DNA of 64,000 nucleotides from positions 2,301,583 through 2,365,582 of the forward strand of contig JYIP02000002.1 in NCBI GenBank assembly GCA_001051155.2, read 5' to 3'. Source of the stretch: Chrysoporthe austroafricana. Taxonomy: Eukaryota > Ascomycota > Sordariomycetes > Diaporthales > Cryphonectriaceae. Each line of letters starts with the position of its first letter. Within the stretch, counting starts at the first letter, position 1. The position numbers and the translations under genes are program-made. A model generated the notes under the pieces. That model had not been told where the DNA came from. It saw nothing but the letters and a program-made list of their open reading frames with translations, and did no database searches. Shown piece after piece: positions 32,483 through 43,326 of the stretch.

Positions 32483-33649
32483 TTACGCGTGGCCCTGGAT
32501 CTTCTTGGGTTCGTACAGCTCTTCCAGGTACTTCTCCTCTTCCTCGGTAAGAACCTTGCCCCGAGCCGAGATAGCCTGTTCGATCCTTTCCTGCTTGCTG
32601 AAGCCGATGATGGGGCTGACGACTCTCTTATTGATCCATGCTAGAGCCACGTGGGCCATGGGCCAGCTCTTCTTGTCTGCAATTTCAATGACTCTTTTGA
32701 TGATGGTCAGGTCGGGCTCCACCGTCCCGTGACTCCCCGGGCTGCTCTGCTTTTCGCCCTCGGATCTGGGAGTAGTGCCGAACTCGGACGGCGGGCGCGC
32801 GAGGTGGCCGCGGCATAGAGGCGCCCATGGAATGAGCCCGACCCCAGTGGCGTTACAGAAGCGATTCATCTCGCGCTCTTCCTCACGGTAGAGGAGGTTG
32901 TAGTGGTTCTGCATGGAGACGAACTTCGTCCAGCCGTTCTTCTCGGCGACAAATTGCATCTGGGCGAATTGGAAGGTCCACATGCTCGACGCCCCGATAT
33001 ATCGGACCTTGCCAGATTTCACGAGATCATGCAGTGCCTCCATGGTCTCCTCGATAGGGACCGTCTCGTCGAAACGGTGTATCTGCAGCAAGTCGATGTA
33101 TGGCGTATCCAGACGCTTCAGCGATGCCTCAACTTGGTTGAAGATGGCCAGGCGGCCCAGACCAAATTGGTTCTGGTAGTCCTTGGAGGCTTGATAGGAC
33201 TCTCTCAACACGACGTACCGGCCCTCTGGGTCCTCGGACACGGCACCATAGCACTTAGTCATGATAACCAGCTTGTGGCGAGGGAGCTCATATTTCTTTA
33301 TGGCCTTGCCGATGATCTCCTCACTAACGCCGTTGGAGTAGACATTTGCCGTGTCCCAGCTTGTGAGCCCTTTGTCGTAGGCTGCCTTTAAGAGGGGAAT
33401 TGCCTTTTGAAGGACAAAGATGAAAAGGTCAGAAAAGACCATGGCGCTTCAACAGGCGAGGGACTCATCCGGGACTATCCTTACCTCGTCTTCTCCTACG
33501 GCCCACGGTAGCGTTCTAGGGTCCCCAAAGCTCATGCAGCCAAATATCGGGACGGAAACGCGCAGACCACTCTTCCCAAGCTGTCGGAATTCGCAAAGAG
33601 AATGAGCCAGGCTCTCCTTGAGTTTCGGCGGCAGAGCTTTCTCTGCCAT
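32483..33649 (-). CDS. Aldo-keto reductase (361 aa, 2 exons)
   Basis: Exons 33649-33485 and 33403-32483, intron 81 nt (GTAAGG...CAAAAG), phase 0; 362 codons. The ATG at 33649 ([10 protein letters not shown]) begins the protein. The AKR fold is clear: [22 protein letters not shown], then the catalytic Asp72 and Tyr77 in [11 protein letters not shown], the Lys in VIMTKCYG and the His in LLQIHRFDE. The NADP-binding end is [14 protein letters not shown]. The long loop with [15 protein letters not shown] and the overall length resemble the AKR9/aryl-alcohol dehydrogenase and versiconal-type reductases. Such enzymes reduce aromatic aldehydes or ketones in the cytosol with NADPH; the substrate is not predictable. 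It is next to the copia remnant upstream. Confidence 0.92.
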
Positions 33650-33895
33650 AGTGGACAAGCGTGAGATCGTTTACAAAGAGGGGGGGGCGTTGTTGAAGCT
33701 GGCAGAATCAGATGGCGATAGTGTGCCGAAGAATTCAGGACAAAGTTTCATCGGACGGAACGCGGGGAGCGGGGTTGGGTCTCAACGTCAAGGATAGATG
33801 CACCGATGCACCCTCTTTAAGCGACGTGGGACAATGCTGTCCGGCAATAACGGGTCGGCGTTAGAGCAAACTGCGAGAACAACACCACCGGATGA
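33650..33895. promoter_or_regulatory. Upstream region of the aldo-keto reductase
   Basis: About 250 nt between the reductase start and the copia remnant. It probably holds the reductase promoter; a G run (33681-33687) is the only visible oddity. Confidence 0.35.
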
Positions 33896-34170
33896 ATGGA
33901 TATAGGATTCCAGGGAGTCAGGCCGGTAAGGTCTTCAGTAAGGAAGGCAAGAAAATGCCCAAGGGAAAGCTGGAATTCGAATACATCCCGACGAATGACA
34001 ATATCGCGAATGCCTTTACGAAGCCCTTCGAACAGAATAAGTTCGAAAGGCTGATACGAATGGCCGCCATGGAAAAGCTGGGCGGCCAGAGGGACAGCCG
34101 CTTCGATGACGAGCGCGAAAATAACGTCTAGGAGGGAGTATCGGATTCTAGAGGGTTAGTCCGGTAAGGC
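33896..34170 (+). mobile_element. Ty1/copia retrotransposon remnant: pol C-terminus between two LTR-start-like repeats
   Basis: A truncated frame (33892-34131) encodes KLEFEYIPTNDNIANAFTKP followed by KFERLIRMAAME, the characteristic end of the copia RNase H domain. It stops just before a purine tract (AGGAGGGAG, about 34130-34138), the expected polypurine tract. Immediately after, TATCGGATTCTAGAGGGTTA (from 34139) resembles TATAGGATTCCAGGGAGTCA (from 33899), and both continue into CCGGTAAGG. The simplest reading is LTR start, internal deletion, pol end, polypurine tract, LTR start. The element is dead: the integrase, reverse transcriptase and gag parts are missing. The right-hand LTR may extend further, but its end is not recognisable. 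Confidence 0.75.
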
Positions 34171-35029
34171 CGTCGTACGCCCAGGGAGGGGGGGGCTGAA
34201 CGGACTCGTTCACGAAGGTAATTGCAATCGGATCGCCAGGGCAGATGGCTTCGCAAAACATGCCTAATGCGTCTGGGCCTAGTTAACTCTGTTCGCATCA
34301 AGCCAGTGAAGATGGCGTCGTGTGCCAACAGCTTGAACATGCCTCGGCAAGCATGGCTAGTACAGCCCCTAAATCGACGCAAATATGCTTAGGCGGAGAC
34401 ACAAATACAATCGCTAGTCACTTTTGACATTTCGCCCTCGCCTCTTACATCACTAGCAGAGCTTTCCCCAGACCGGGATTCTCTCCCCGCAAACTTACCC
34501 TGGGATTTATCCTGGCTCCCTTTGTTGGGTGTCCTATCGTACACGGTAGCGTCAACCGGACATTCGGCGCCGGATCGCACACTCCTTCTTCTAGCGGCTT
34601 CTCAAGCTTACCAATGATTCCTTGTAGACGAGCCCTGAGTCCATGTTGCCTCATGCAACTCCGTGGGAAGCCTTGAGGACGCAGGCGAAGACGTAGGGAG
34701 GACAGCGTAGTGTGTAACCCCCCCATGTAACTCCTACCTCATCCTGACCGGTCTGCTGCCGAAGGCCTAGTACTTTTGCATGGGGTGGGATCAATGGCGC
34801 CGACTACACGGTAAGCACGAGGGGTGTGAAGGGGAAGCTACAGTCTGGGTCTGCTTTTAATATTGCATGCACGTCTCGCTACCTCGGTATTGAGTGTTGT
34901 TGCTTTTGTTGTTGCGATCCCACAGACGCTCCGCGGCTAGATTCACCAAGATTTGCCTCCTCGTCCATACCAAAAATCAAGATCCTCACTGGGGCTCCTT
35001 TCTTCTCAGCGCATCTTTGTCCTCTTACG
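34171..35029. other. Possible LTR continuation and aquaglyceroporin promoter
   Basis: The first few hundred bases may be the rest of the 3' LTR of the copia remnant; no terminal CA boundary or target duplication could be fixed. The last roughly 200 bases should hold the promoter and leader of the aquaglyceroporin gene. Confidence 0.35.
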
Positions 35030-36384
35030 ATGTCCAACTTGAATCGTCTCCGGACAAACGACCTAGAACTCGGTGTCACCGAGGCCATCCAACGGCATGT
35101 TAGCCGTACGGTTGTCGCGGCGAAACCGGTCTCACAGCGTAAACTCGACTTCGAGCATGCCCGGCCGCGGTGGTTGCGAGAATGCATGGCCGAAGCCACA
35201 GGTGTATTCTTCTATGTCTTTCCGGGCATTGCCTCGATCGCCAACTTGACGTTGAACGCTACGAGCCCTATCGGAGCGTCGGCATTCTCCAGCTTGTTTC
35301 AAATCGGATGGGCCTTGTAAGTACCTTATGGAGAACATCCCTCCGAGTAGTTAGGTCTCATGACAGCAGACAATATTCTAACAGCTGGGCAGTGCAATTG
35401 GAATCTCTTTCGCCATCATCATCTGTGCCTCGACCTCTGGTGGTCATTTCAATCCGGCCATCACGATCGCCCTAGCGCTTTGGCAAGGCTTCCCTTGGAA
35501 AAAGGTTCCATATTTCATCTTTAGCCAGATATTTGGCGCGTTCATGGCTGGTATGCTGGTCATGGTATGTTACTGAGCCAGTTCTCTTCCGGTACCAACG
35601 TTGCATAGAAGCTGTCTGCTGAGACACAAGCTGCAAGGGCATGTATTGGCCTGAGATCCAGGCTTTAAACCAGGAATTCATCGCTTTGGGCAGGCCACTC
35701 GTTGCGAATGCCGCACCCGCTGCAATATTATGCTCTTTTCCGAGCACGGAACAAACAAACCTCGGCTATCTCGTCATGATAGAGTTCTTTGTGGACTCAT
35801 TCATCGCCATCGTCATCTGGTCTTGTTTGGACCCCGCAAATGTAAGTGGCTGTGCAACCTCTGGTGGTTTACTTCATGAAATGGCCCATATAGGCAGGCG
35901 TCCATCAACACTAGCAGCTCGAGACAACACGCCGTGGTTTTCATTCTGCTCCTGCTTCTCCCATTGCATTGAAGCCTTTTTGCTGACCTGTATCCAGCCA
36001 TTCGTAACGCCCGCGGCTGCGCCATTCATCATCGGGCTCGCCTACGGTAACATGGCTTGGGGCTTCGGAGACGTGACCATCTCAACAAATCTGGCAAGAG
36101 ACTTGGGGACAAGGATTGTGGCCGCGATATTCTATGGGCGCGAGGCATTCACGTACATGAACTACTCGCCCATCGCAATCCTGGTCAATATCCCCGCTAC
36201 TCTGTTCGCTACCGCGTACTACGAATTTTTGTTGAGGGACTCGTTCCTCATCATTGGCAAAGGTCATGCCGTGCACGAGGGCGGCGAGGATGGCCTCATG
36301 AGACATATCTCGAAGACTGGTAGGATTGACGAAGAGGATATGCGCAAGATCACAACCAACGGGACGATGAAACACCAAGAATAA
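35030..36384 (+). CDS. Aquaglyceroporin-like MIP family channel (349 aa, 4 exons)
   Basis: Exons 35030-35316, 35393-35564, 35638-35841 and 35998-36384; introns 76, 73 and 156 nt; 350 codons. The ATG at 35030 starts MSNLNRLR. A cytosolic N-terminus (about 45 residues) precedes six membrane segments. The first pore loop is complete after splicing: TSGGHFNPAITIAL (NPA). The second is degenerate, TISTNLARDLGTRI, with Asn-Leu-Ala replacing NPA but the Arg-Asp that follows retained, as in several fungal aquaglyceroporin-like proteins. The long loop between the halves (QALNQEFIALGRPL) is also typical of that group. It probably conducts water, glycerol or other small neutral solutes at the plasma membrane. 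Intron 3 is 3n long without stops, so a four-exon and a three-exon model both keep the frame. Confidence 0.88.
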
Positions 36385-37515
36385 TCGAGTACTTCTATCA
36401 CCAGCTTCTGGATCACTGGATCTCGATTGCATTCTTTAGTTCTTGAGTTTACCACGCTTGTCAGTCATGCTTATTCGAGGAAACTCGATTCCCAATGGCT
36501 GTGTGAAAGAATACTTCGAGGCTTATAAAGGGGACAGATTAAATAAACCGTCGTTTCTGTCCCCTTCAGGCTATCCGGCAACATAAAGTTTAACTCGGAC
36601 TCGGTTTTGTAAGGGTACGTATGGCTCCACTAGTAACAAATATAGTCGTCTTATTTCCACAGACAATGTCTCCGACGCTTTCGTATAGAGTGTTGCAGAT
36701 TCCAGAGCAGGAGAATAGCCTATTAGCCCCTGAAACGACGCTGCCTCTGGTAGCCAAGAAGTTGTGAGTGAGAGTGAGACAATAGCCCTGAGCAATCTCA
36801 AAGTCTTCATGCTCCAGTCACCCTGCTCATTTGATCGAAGCTGAGTGTTAGACCGCGAGCTAGCTATTCCAGTCGAATGTGACTGTGCTGACCTGGTGGC
36901 GAAAACTCCAGGGTTCTCCCTTGGTGAGGATGAGATGACCAATGATCTGAATTGGCCACATGCCGTTGGCCTATCCGCATGAGGTTTGAACTGTCTAGAT
37001 GGAGCAGAATAGGACGGTTCGGATACACGAGCTGTACCGTTCAGCCTTCACGGAACTTGTCAGACGTGTACCTCTTAGTGGCGGCAAAAGTGCCGACGCA
37101 ATAATTAGCATCCACAACGCCAACCTCGTACGAATTAATGTTGTCGAGAATCGGGTGAGTTCCATCTTGATCGCCTTCTGATGGGATTTGTCGTAGGAAT
37201 CTCCCCTCTTCCAACCATTTTAGTCTGAAGGTTAATTATAGCTAAGCTGCAAAGAAATATCCCAACGTGGCTCGCAGAGTCTCTGTGCCAGGACCGAGAT
37301 CAGATCAACGTCGGCTAACACGCAAAGGGGCATGTATGAAGTATGATTTTGGGTAAGGTTGGTGTGTCTTTGGGTGAAGTTCTTCTCTCAAAATGGCTTG
37401 AGATGTCGGACAAGCACGCCCAGATAGACAGCACAAGACGGGTGGAGGTATGGAGGTCGATTCGAAAAGACTGCAGTCTGGAATTTCCTCATTGTGAAAT
37501 GCGCACTATGTACAC
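36385..37515. other. Convergent gene-free interval
   Basis: About 1.1 kb between gene ends. Short frames only; no repeat or RNA recognised. Confidence 0.4.
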
Positions 37516-38244
37516 TCATTTCCCCCCATAACCCATGTGTTTCTCACCCGCAGCATGCTCATATTGGGCATCTTCTCTCCGCCTCCGCCTCGCATCCAGA
37601 AGCGCAAATATCGTCTCGGCCAGCTGCACGATGAAGAACGGAATCAGGTTGTACTGCCACCCCCTGGCGATCTTGAGGTGACTCCTGATCGCACCGATGT
37701 CCACGTCGCCCGGGACGAGGTCTAGCTTGAGCAGCGCCTGGAACCACCCCTGCGGCGTCCACTCCAACAGAGGGTACTTGATCCCCGGCACTAGATCCGG
37801 GAGGACGGTGTCGTCGATGCTCTGCCCGGCGTGCCGGTTCGTCACGGCAAAGACGTACGCGAGCGCGCCTAGCGTGAGGAGCAGCGCGGGGACGTTGAGG
37901 GCGAGCCAGAGGCGGTACCAGGCCCGGCTGAAGAGCCCGCCGGCGGACCGCGCGTGGTAGCCCGGGCGGCCGCGCAGGAAGAGGGCGAGGAGCCCCGCGA
38001 AGCCGATCACGATCAGGCCCGTCCCTGCGGCGCCGTTGGAGGTGTGGCCCTGGTTCACGGAGAGGTTGGCGGGGAGGCTCGGGACGGTGACAGGCCCCCC
38101 GACGACGGGATCAGTTGCGACCAGGTGCTGTTTGTTGATCTGGACGAGGTAGGCGACGGTCGTGGATATGAAGGAAAGCTCGATCGCGGAGGCAACCATC
38201 ACGAGGCCGAGGGTGACCTTGAGAGGGAGTGAGGCTGATGACAT
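37516..38244 (-). CDS. Small multi-pass membrane protein, fungal, unknown function (242 aa)
   Basis: Intronless; ATG at 38244 (context AAGATGTCA). About four hydrophobic segments: residues 9-33, 72-92, 109-132 and one near 198-216. A luminal or extracellular loop after the first helix holds one glycosylation sequon (NLS near residue 60). The C-terminus is cytosolic-looking, with ALLDARRRRREDAQYEHAAGEKH. The layout (helix, loop, helix pair, WTPQGWFQALLKLDL amphipathic stretch, last helix) resembles uncharacterised integral membrane proteins widespread in Pezizomycotina. I cannot assign a function. Its GC content is high compared with the flanks. Confidence 0.75.
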   Translation of the reverse strand: MSSASLPLKVTLGLVMVASAIELSFISTTVAYLVQINKQHLVATDPVVGGPVTVPSLPANLSVNQGHTSNGAAGTGLIVIGFAGLLALFLRGRPGYHARSAGGLFSRAWYRLWLALNVPALLLTLGALAYVFAVTNRHAGQSIDDTVLPDLVPGIKYPLLEWTPQGWFQALLKLDLVPGDVDIGAIRSHLKIARGWQYNLIPFFIVQLAETIFALLDARRRRREDAQYEHAAGEKHMGYGGK

Positions 38245-39642
38245 CTTGACGGCTTGAGGACGTAAGATGCCTGGCGTGTGAAATGGTGAAAACTTTGTTC
38301 TCTATGAGGGTAAAGAGTATCGGCAGTGCTGTTCGGATACAGTCGCACTCTGTAGAGAGAATGAAGCTGAGATACTGAGGGTCGCCATGAGGAAGATGTC
38401 AAGAAGCATCCAGTCCAGGGGCTCAGATGAGAAATCATATTTCTATTCATCAGAGTAAGCTGGTGAGCAGAGGAGCCCATCCTCAGCATCACCTGTCATA
38501 CGCCATACTAAGGTTGATCCAAGAATATCAACAAGCCATGCAGAGAGAGTATAGTCCCCAAATCCCAGCCAGACACATGCTCGAAATTGCGCAGTAGTGC
38601 TGACACCAAAAAGGGCTGCCCGACGTGGACACCATCTCAGAAGTCCCATGTAGTGCTGCGCCCCCAACCGAGCTGATCCATCTCGGTATGTTAGATGTGG
38701 TAATCCATGACATTAGGAAGCATAGTAATGCATGTATTCCTACGTAAATGGCCTGTTTCCCATGCACAAGGCACCCCCCCTCCCACAACCCAGAGCCGTG
38801 TCGCGACGATTATTGCGCTTTAGCATGGCCGCGCCTGGTCTCATCGAGCGTGCGGTCGTCTCATCGTGTCTTCACGAGTCCGAATGCATAATGAAACACT
38901 AAGCTCTCTGCTATCGTTTGTTTGCGCCCGCGCCACAGCGCCGGGCTGAACTAGCTGACCTGAGCGGAACCAGCGGCGTCAACGCCTGGCGGGCGGCGGA
39001 CGGCGGACGGCGGGCAGCTGCGCGTCACACTTCAGCAGGCTCGGACCATGGGGCTAAGGAAAAAAGGATAGTGTCGTTGATTGCAGGTACATCGCCGAAG
39101 GTTGGGGACTTCCGGGCTTGAAGGGTAGCAGAGAGTGTGGGTGGCTGTCGCTTGCCTGGCCTGCAGCGTGGGAAACACTGCATCAAGCTGCAACCCCGCC
39201 GTTCATCCCAACTGCAGTCGGGCGTGGCAGACTCTGGACCGATGACCTAATCTGTGACCTGCCTAATGGGATCTTGGGTTACATCTATTCGATTGATGCA
39301 TATTGGCGGTGCTTCTTGTGTGCCACGGCCAGAGTATGTACAGGGCTGAGCAATCGAGAGGACATGTGAGATGTGATGATGATGATAGATTAGCGTGGCT
39401 GACTTGCAACAGCCCTAAGGGGCAGCAGAGGGTCGACTTCGATGGGCGGTGGCCCCCAAACTTTTGTGAAGACAAGTTTGTCTATTGCATTGACCACCCA
39501 CGACGAGACAGGCGCTGGCGCAGGCAGCTCTGATAAAGTTCACTTTCGGGGTATAAGCTCCTTGAAGATCGATATTTGTAGGATCCAAAGTGCAGAATGT
39601 GTCTTCATGGCCCGTCATCTTGTCGGTGTAGGTGTAGGTCGA
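38245..39642. other. Gene-free interval between two minus-strand genes
   Basis: About 1.4 kb: promoter of the small membrane protein on the left and 3' region of RRP3 on the right. Short frames on both strands without domain-like composition. Confidence 0.4.
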
Positions 39643-41344
39643 CTAGCCCTCTTCAGCGTCCATGTTATCGCGACTGCGCTTGCCGTTTCTCGGCCTCCCC
39701 TTGAGCACCGCGCCCTTCTTTCCCCTGTCTTGGTGGAGGTTTTTCATCTCGATTTTTGCGTGCCTCTGTGCCTCCTCAACACGTGCTTTGAAGACAAAGA
39801 CCTCCTCTTTGTCTGTGGGGTACTCCTCCTGCTTCTCCCCCAGCGCTGCCTCGATCCGTTGGAAGATCTCAACGTCATACTAGAGTATTTTTAGCGGCTG
39901 ACCCAACTACACAACAGTCGACATCTGAAGAGCTTACCTGTGTCACGATGTTGACAGCGCGGCCGCTCTTGCCCGCACGTGCCGTCCGTCCGACTCTGTG
40001 GACGTACGTCTTGCTGTCACCAGGTAAATCGTAATTCACAACAAGCTGTTTGGCGTCAGTGATGTGGGCGCAGGAGCAAGCAAGGCTAAAGGTTCAGGTC
40101 GGCTTACATCGACGTTTGGAATATCCAAACCGCGCGCTGCAACATCCGTCGCCACGAGAATGTCGCGGCTCCCTGCCTTGAATTTGTTCAGCGCACCCAG
40201 CCGGTTGGACTGGCTGAGCTGCCCGTGCAAGGGGATTGCGCCCAGCCCAAGAGTCCGGAGAACGATGGCAAGACGCTGCGTCTCGTTAACAGTTCTCGTG
40301 AAGATGACACACGACTGGCCGCTGAACTCGTTCGCCAGGAGCCAGATCAGGTAGGTGTCCTTGTGGACAAGAGGTATAAAAATGTAATTCTGTATCAGCG
40401 TCTTGACGGTCTGGTATTTGCTGGCCTTGACGCTGATCCGGACAGGATCGCGGAGGGATGCTCGCTGCAAGCTCTCGACCTTCGAACTCATCGTCGCGCT
40501 GAAAAGGAAAGTGTTTCGCTCTCGCGGGAGGAACTTCAGGATTTTCTGGTTTCTTGTCAGCCGCAGCGTAGCATGAAGCACCCTTCAGACACTCACTTCG
40601 ATGACTGGGCCAAACTCCAGCTCAAGCAGCCTGTCCGCCTCATCCAGCACGAGATACTTCAGGGCGCGGAAGCTGAACCCCTTGGTGCGTTCCAGGTGAT
40701 CTAAAATCCGGCCGGGTGTCGCGACGACGACGTGTGGCTTCTTGGCCAGCGCTATCTGCTGCGGTGTGAACTCCATGCCTCCCACGATCGTGCAGACTCG
40801 TAGAGATATTATTGCGCCCAGCGCCTCGAACGTCTTGCCGATCTGGAAGGCGAGCTCACGGGTCGGGGCGAGGACGAGAGAGAACAGGGGCTGCGGCTTG
40901 TCGAGGAGTGCCTGCAGGATGGGCAGCGCGAAGGCGGCCGTCTTTCCAGAACCAGTCTCTGCGAGGCCGACGATGTCTCTGCCCTGGAGCGCGACTGGTA
41001 TAGACTCGGCTTGGATCTGTGTCGGTCGCTCGTACTTCAATGCCGCGCATGCTTCGGCCAGTGTGTCCACGACGCCCTGTCACATCCTGTTAGGAGCTGT
41101 CACAGTCCATGCTGAAGACGGTGCGCCGTACCAGGTCCTTAAAAGTCTTCTGCGCCCCCTCGACTGCGGGCTCCGTCTGCTCATCCTGCGAACTGCCAGC
41201 ATCTTCAGAGGATGATGCTGCTTCCTCCTCCTCTGCGATCTCGGGCTTGGCCTTGGCCTTGGCTTTGGCTTTGGCTATCGATGGTGCAGAGGGCCTTTCA
41301 GAGCCGTGGGAGATCTTCTGACGTTTCGCAACCTTGCCGCTCAT
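39643..41344 (-). CDS. RRP3: ATP-dependent rRNA helicase RRP3 (DDX47 family, 491 aa, 5 exons)
   Basis: Exons 41344-41132, 41076-40597, 40545-40108, 40045-39938 and 39879-39643; introns 55, 51, 62 and 58 nt, all phase 0; 492 codons. DEAD-box motifs in order: Q motif KYERPTQIQ, motif I AETGSGKT (110-117), Ia PTRELA, Ib TPGR, II DEAD (216-219), III SAT (247-249), [12 protein letters not shown] and [12 protein letters not shown] (from about 393). An N-terminal nuclear-type region has a hexanucleotide repeat encoding alternating Lys-Ala (41249-41278) and an acidic Glu/Ser stretch. RRP3 acts in the nucleolus on early 35S pre-rRNA cleavages for 40S subunit formation. It is head to head with SSF1, 366 bp between start codons. 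Confidence 0.95.
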
Positions 41345-41710
41345 ATTGCAGGTCGAGATCGAAGGTGTTTACTGCTGTGTTGGTGCCGAGGAAGTGAGGA
41401 AGGCTGTCGCAGATAGCCTGCGAACTTTTTGGTGGAGACGCCTGAGAGAGCACCACGGGCCAAGCAAGAAATTTGGCAGGGGTGCCAGGCTCGCCTGGGG
41501 TGCCAACTGCGAGGGTGCTTATCGGCCTGCAGATCGCCTAGCTTATCGCGGCCCCACCCTAAATTTTTCGATGAACTGAGTTCAGATGCTAACTGTGCAG
41601 CAGGTAGAGCGCCGCCGAGAACCAAACTCTCGCAAACGTGCCCAAGGGAAGACACGCCAATCTTCCCACCCCCACCCTCAGATATACACACCACTTCACC
41701 AGCAGCGACC
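41345..41710. promoter_or_regulatory. Bidirectional promoter of RRP3 and SSF1
   Basis: The 366-bp gap separates two divergent ribosome-biogenesis genes and must hold both promoters. At 41562-41569 AAATTTTT matches the core of the yeast RRPE element, directly followed by CGATGA (41570-41575), which resembles PAC (GCGATGAG). RRPE next to PAC is the standard upstream signature of ribosome-biogenesis genes in yeasts. A GGGGTGCCAGG/CCTGGGGTGCC arrangement lies at about 41479-41500. Function is inferred from motif and context. Confidence 0.55.
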
Positions 41711-43198
41711 ATGGCCAAGCGACGCACCAAGAAGCGCACCCATGCAGCTGCCAACCTGAACAGCAAGTCGGGCGCGGCGTCTGGCCCCGGGAAGCTCGAC
41801 CCGAACAACCCCAAGAGCATGGTGATCCGCATCGGCGCCGGCGAGGTCGGCTCAAGCATCTCCCAGCTGGCCACGGACGTGCGGCGGGTCATGGAACCCG
41901 GCACGGCGAGCAGGCTCAAGGAGAGGAAGGCGAATAGGCTGCGCGACTACGTGACCATGTGCGGGCCTCTCGGCGTCACCCACCTGCTGCTGTTCTCGAG
42001 GAGCGAGACGGGCAACACGAACCTTCGGGTCTGCACCACGCCGCAGGGCCCGACGCTGCACTTCCGCGTCGAGAAGTACTCGCTCGCCAAGGACGTGAGG
42101 CGGGCGCAGCGGCACCCGAAGGGGGGTGGCAAGGAGTATATCACCCCTCCCCTGGTAGGTCTTTCTTCTATGCCTCCTGTGCGAATCTGGGCCCCCGAGA
42201 TGCTGACGGCCCTGCAGCTCGTCATGAACCAGATGACCAGTGAAGCCGGCAAGGCCTCCGATAAGGTCCCTCGCCACCTCGAGACCCTCGTCACGTCCGT
42301 CTTCCACGGCCTCTTCCCCCCAATCAACCCGCAGATCGCCCCCCTGAAATCCATCCGCCGCGTCCTCCTCGTCAACCGTGAACGCTCTTCAAAAAATGAC
42401 GACTCTTACGTGCTGAACTTCCGGCACTACGCCATAACGACGAAAGTCACAGGTGTTTCAAAAGCCGTCAAGAGGCTGAACGCGGCGGAGCGGCTGATGA
42501 ACAGCAAGAGCAGGAAGGGCAAGCTGCCGAACCTGAGCAAGCTGCAGGATATTGCGGATTACATGATTGGCGGCGAGAACGGTGACGGATACACTACGGA
42601 TGGCACGAGCGGGAGTGAGGCCGATACCGATGCCGAAGTGGAGGTCGTGGACACTACGGGACGGAGGAAGGTTGCGCCCAGGGGCCGCCCTGCTGCCGCC
42701 GAGGAGGAGGGCAGCGATGACGACGAAGGAACAGAGGCGAACGGTCACGACAAGGTGGAGAGGCGGGCTGTCAAACTCGTCGAGCTGGGGCCGCGCATGA
42801 AGCTGCGGCTCACCAAGGTCGAGGAGGGCATGTGTGCCGGCAAGGTCATGTGGCACGAATATATCCACAAGTCGAAGGAGGAGATCCGGGAGCTGGAGAA
42901 GCTGTGGGAGAAGAGGCGGCAGGAGAAGGAGGCGAGGAAGAAACAGCAGCGGGAGAACGTAGAGAAGAAAAAGGCTGCGAAGAAGGCGAAGAGGGGCAGC
43001 AAGGGCGGCGAGGCGTCTGATGAAGACGAAGATGAGATGGACCTCGATGACCTGGGCAGTGATGCTTACGACTACATGGACGAAGACGAATTTGACAGCG
43101 AGGGTCTGGAGGGGGATGCGGAGGCCAAGACGACCGAAGAAGCCGAGGAGAATGGGGAATGGTCGGATGAGGAAGAGCAAATCGCTGACGGTAGATAG
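41711..43198 (+). CDS. SSF1: Brix-domain ribosome biogenesis factor SSF1 (Peter Pan, 474 aa, 2 exons)
   Basis: Exons 41711-42154 and 42218-43198, intron 63 nt (GTAGGT...CCCTGCAG, branch GCTGAC), phase 0; 475 codons. The intron is 3n and stop-free, but removing it restores the conserved ITPPLLVMNQM of the family. The ATG at 41711 opens MAKRRTKKRTHAA, a basic nucleolar N-terminus. The Brix domain follows: MVIRIGAGEVG, MCGPLGVTHLLLFS, PTLHFRVEKYSL, FPPINPQ and LVNRERSSKNDDSYVLNFRHYAI. Later come VELGPRMKLRLTKVEEGMCAGKVM (the second RNA-binding half), a long charged helix KSKEEIRELEKLW...KKKAAKKAKR and an acidic C-terminus. SSF1 functions in 60S pre-ribosome assembly (27SB pre-rRNA processing) in the nucleolus. 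Confidence 0.95.
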   Translation: MAKRRTKKRTHAAANLNSKSGAASGPGKLDPNNPKSMVIRIGAGEVGSSISQLATDVRRVMEPGTASRLKERKANRLRDYVTMCGPLGVTHLLLFSRSETGNTNLRVCTTPQGPTLHFRVEKYSLAKDVRRAQRHPKGGGKEYITPPLVGLSSMPPVRIWAPEMLTALQLVMNQMTSEAGKASDKVPRHLETLVTSVFHGLFPPINPQIAPLKSIRRVLLVNRERSSKNDDSYVLNFRHYAITTKVTGVSKAVKRLNAAERLMNSKSRKGKLPNLSKLQDIADYMIGGENGDGYTTDGTSGSEADTDAEVEVVDTTGRRKVAPRGRPAAAEEEGSDDDEGTEANGHDKVERRAVKLVELGPRMKLRLTKVEEGMCAGKVMWHEYIHKSKEEIRELEKLWEKRRQEKEARKKQQRENVEKKKAAKKAKRGSKGGEASDEDEDEMDLDDLGSDAYDYMDEDEFDSEGLEGDAEAKTTEEAEENGEWSDEEEQIADGR

Positions 43199-43326
43199 AC
43201 GATCGCGGTGGTGCTCTCGTCTCCCGGAAGCACAAATCAGGCCATTCGGACGAAATTATACCCCTTAGATGTCCTGCTGTCTCTCTCATCCTACATTACG
43301 CTCGGGTTTTTCATCCACAGCCTCTA

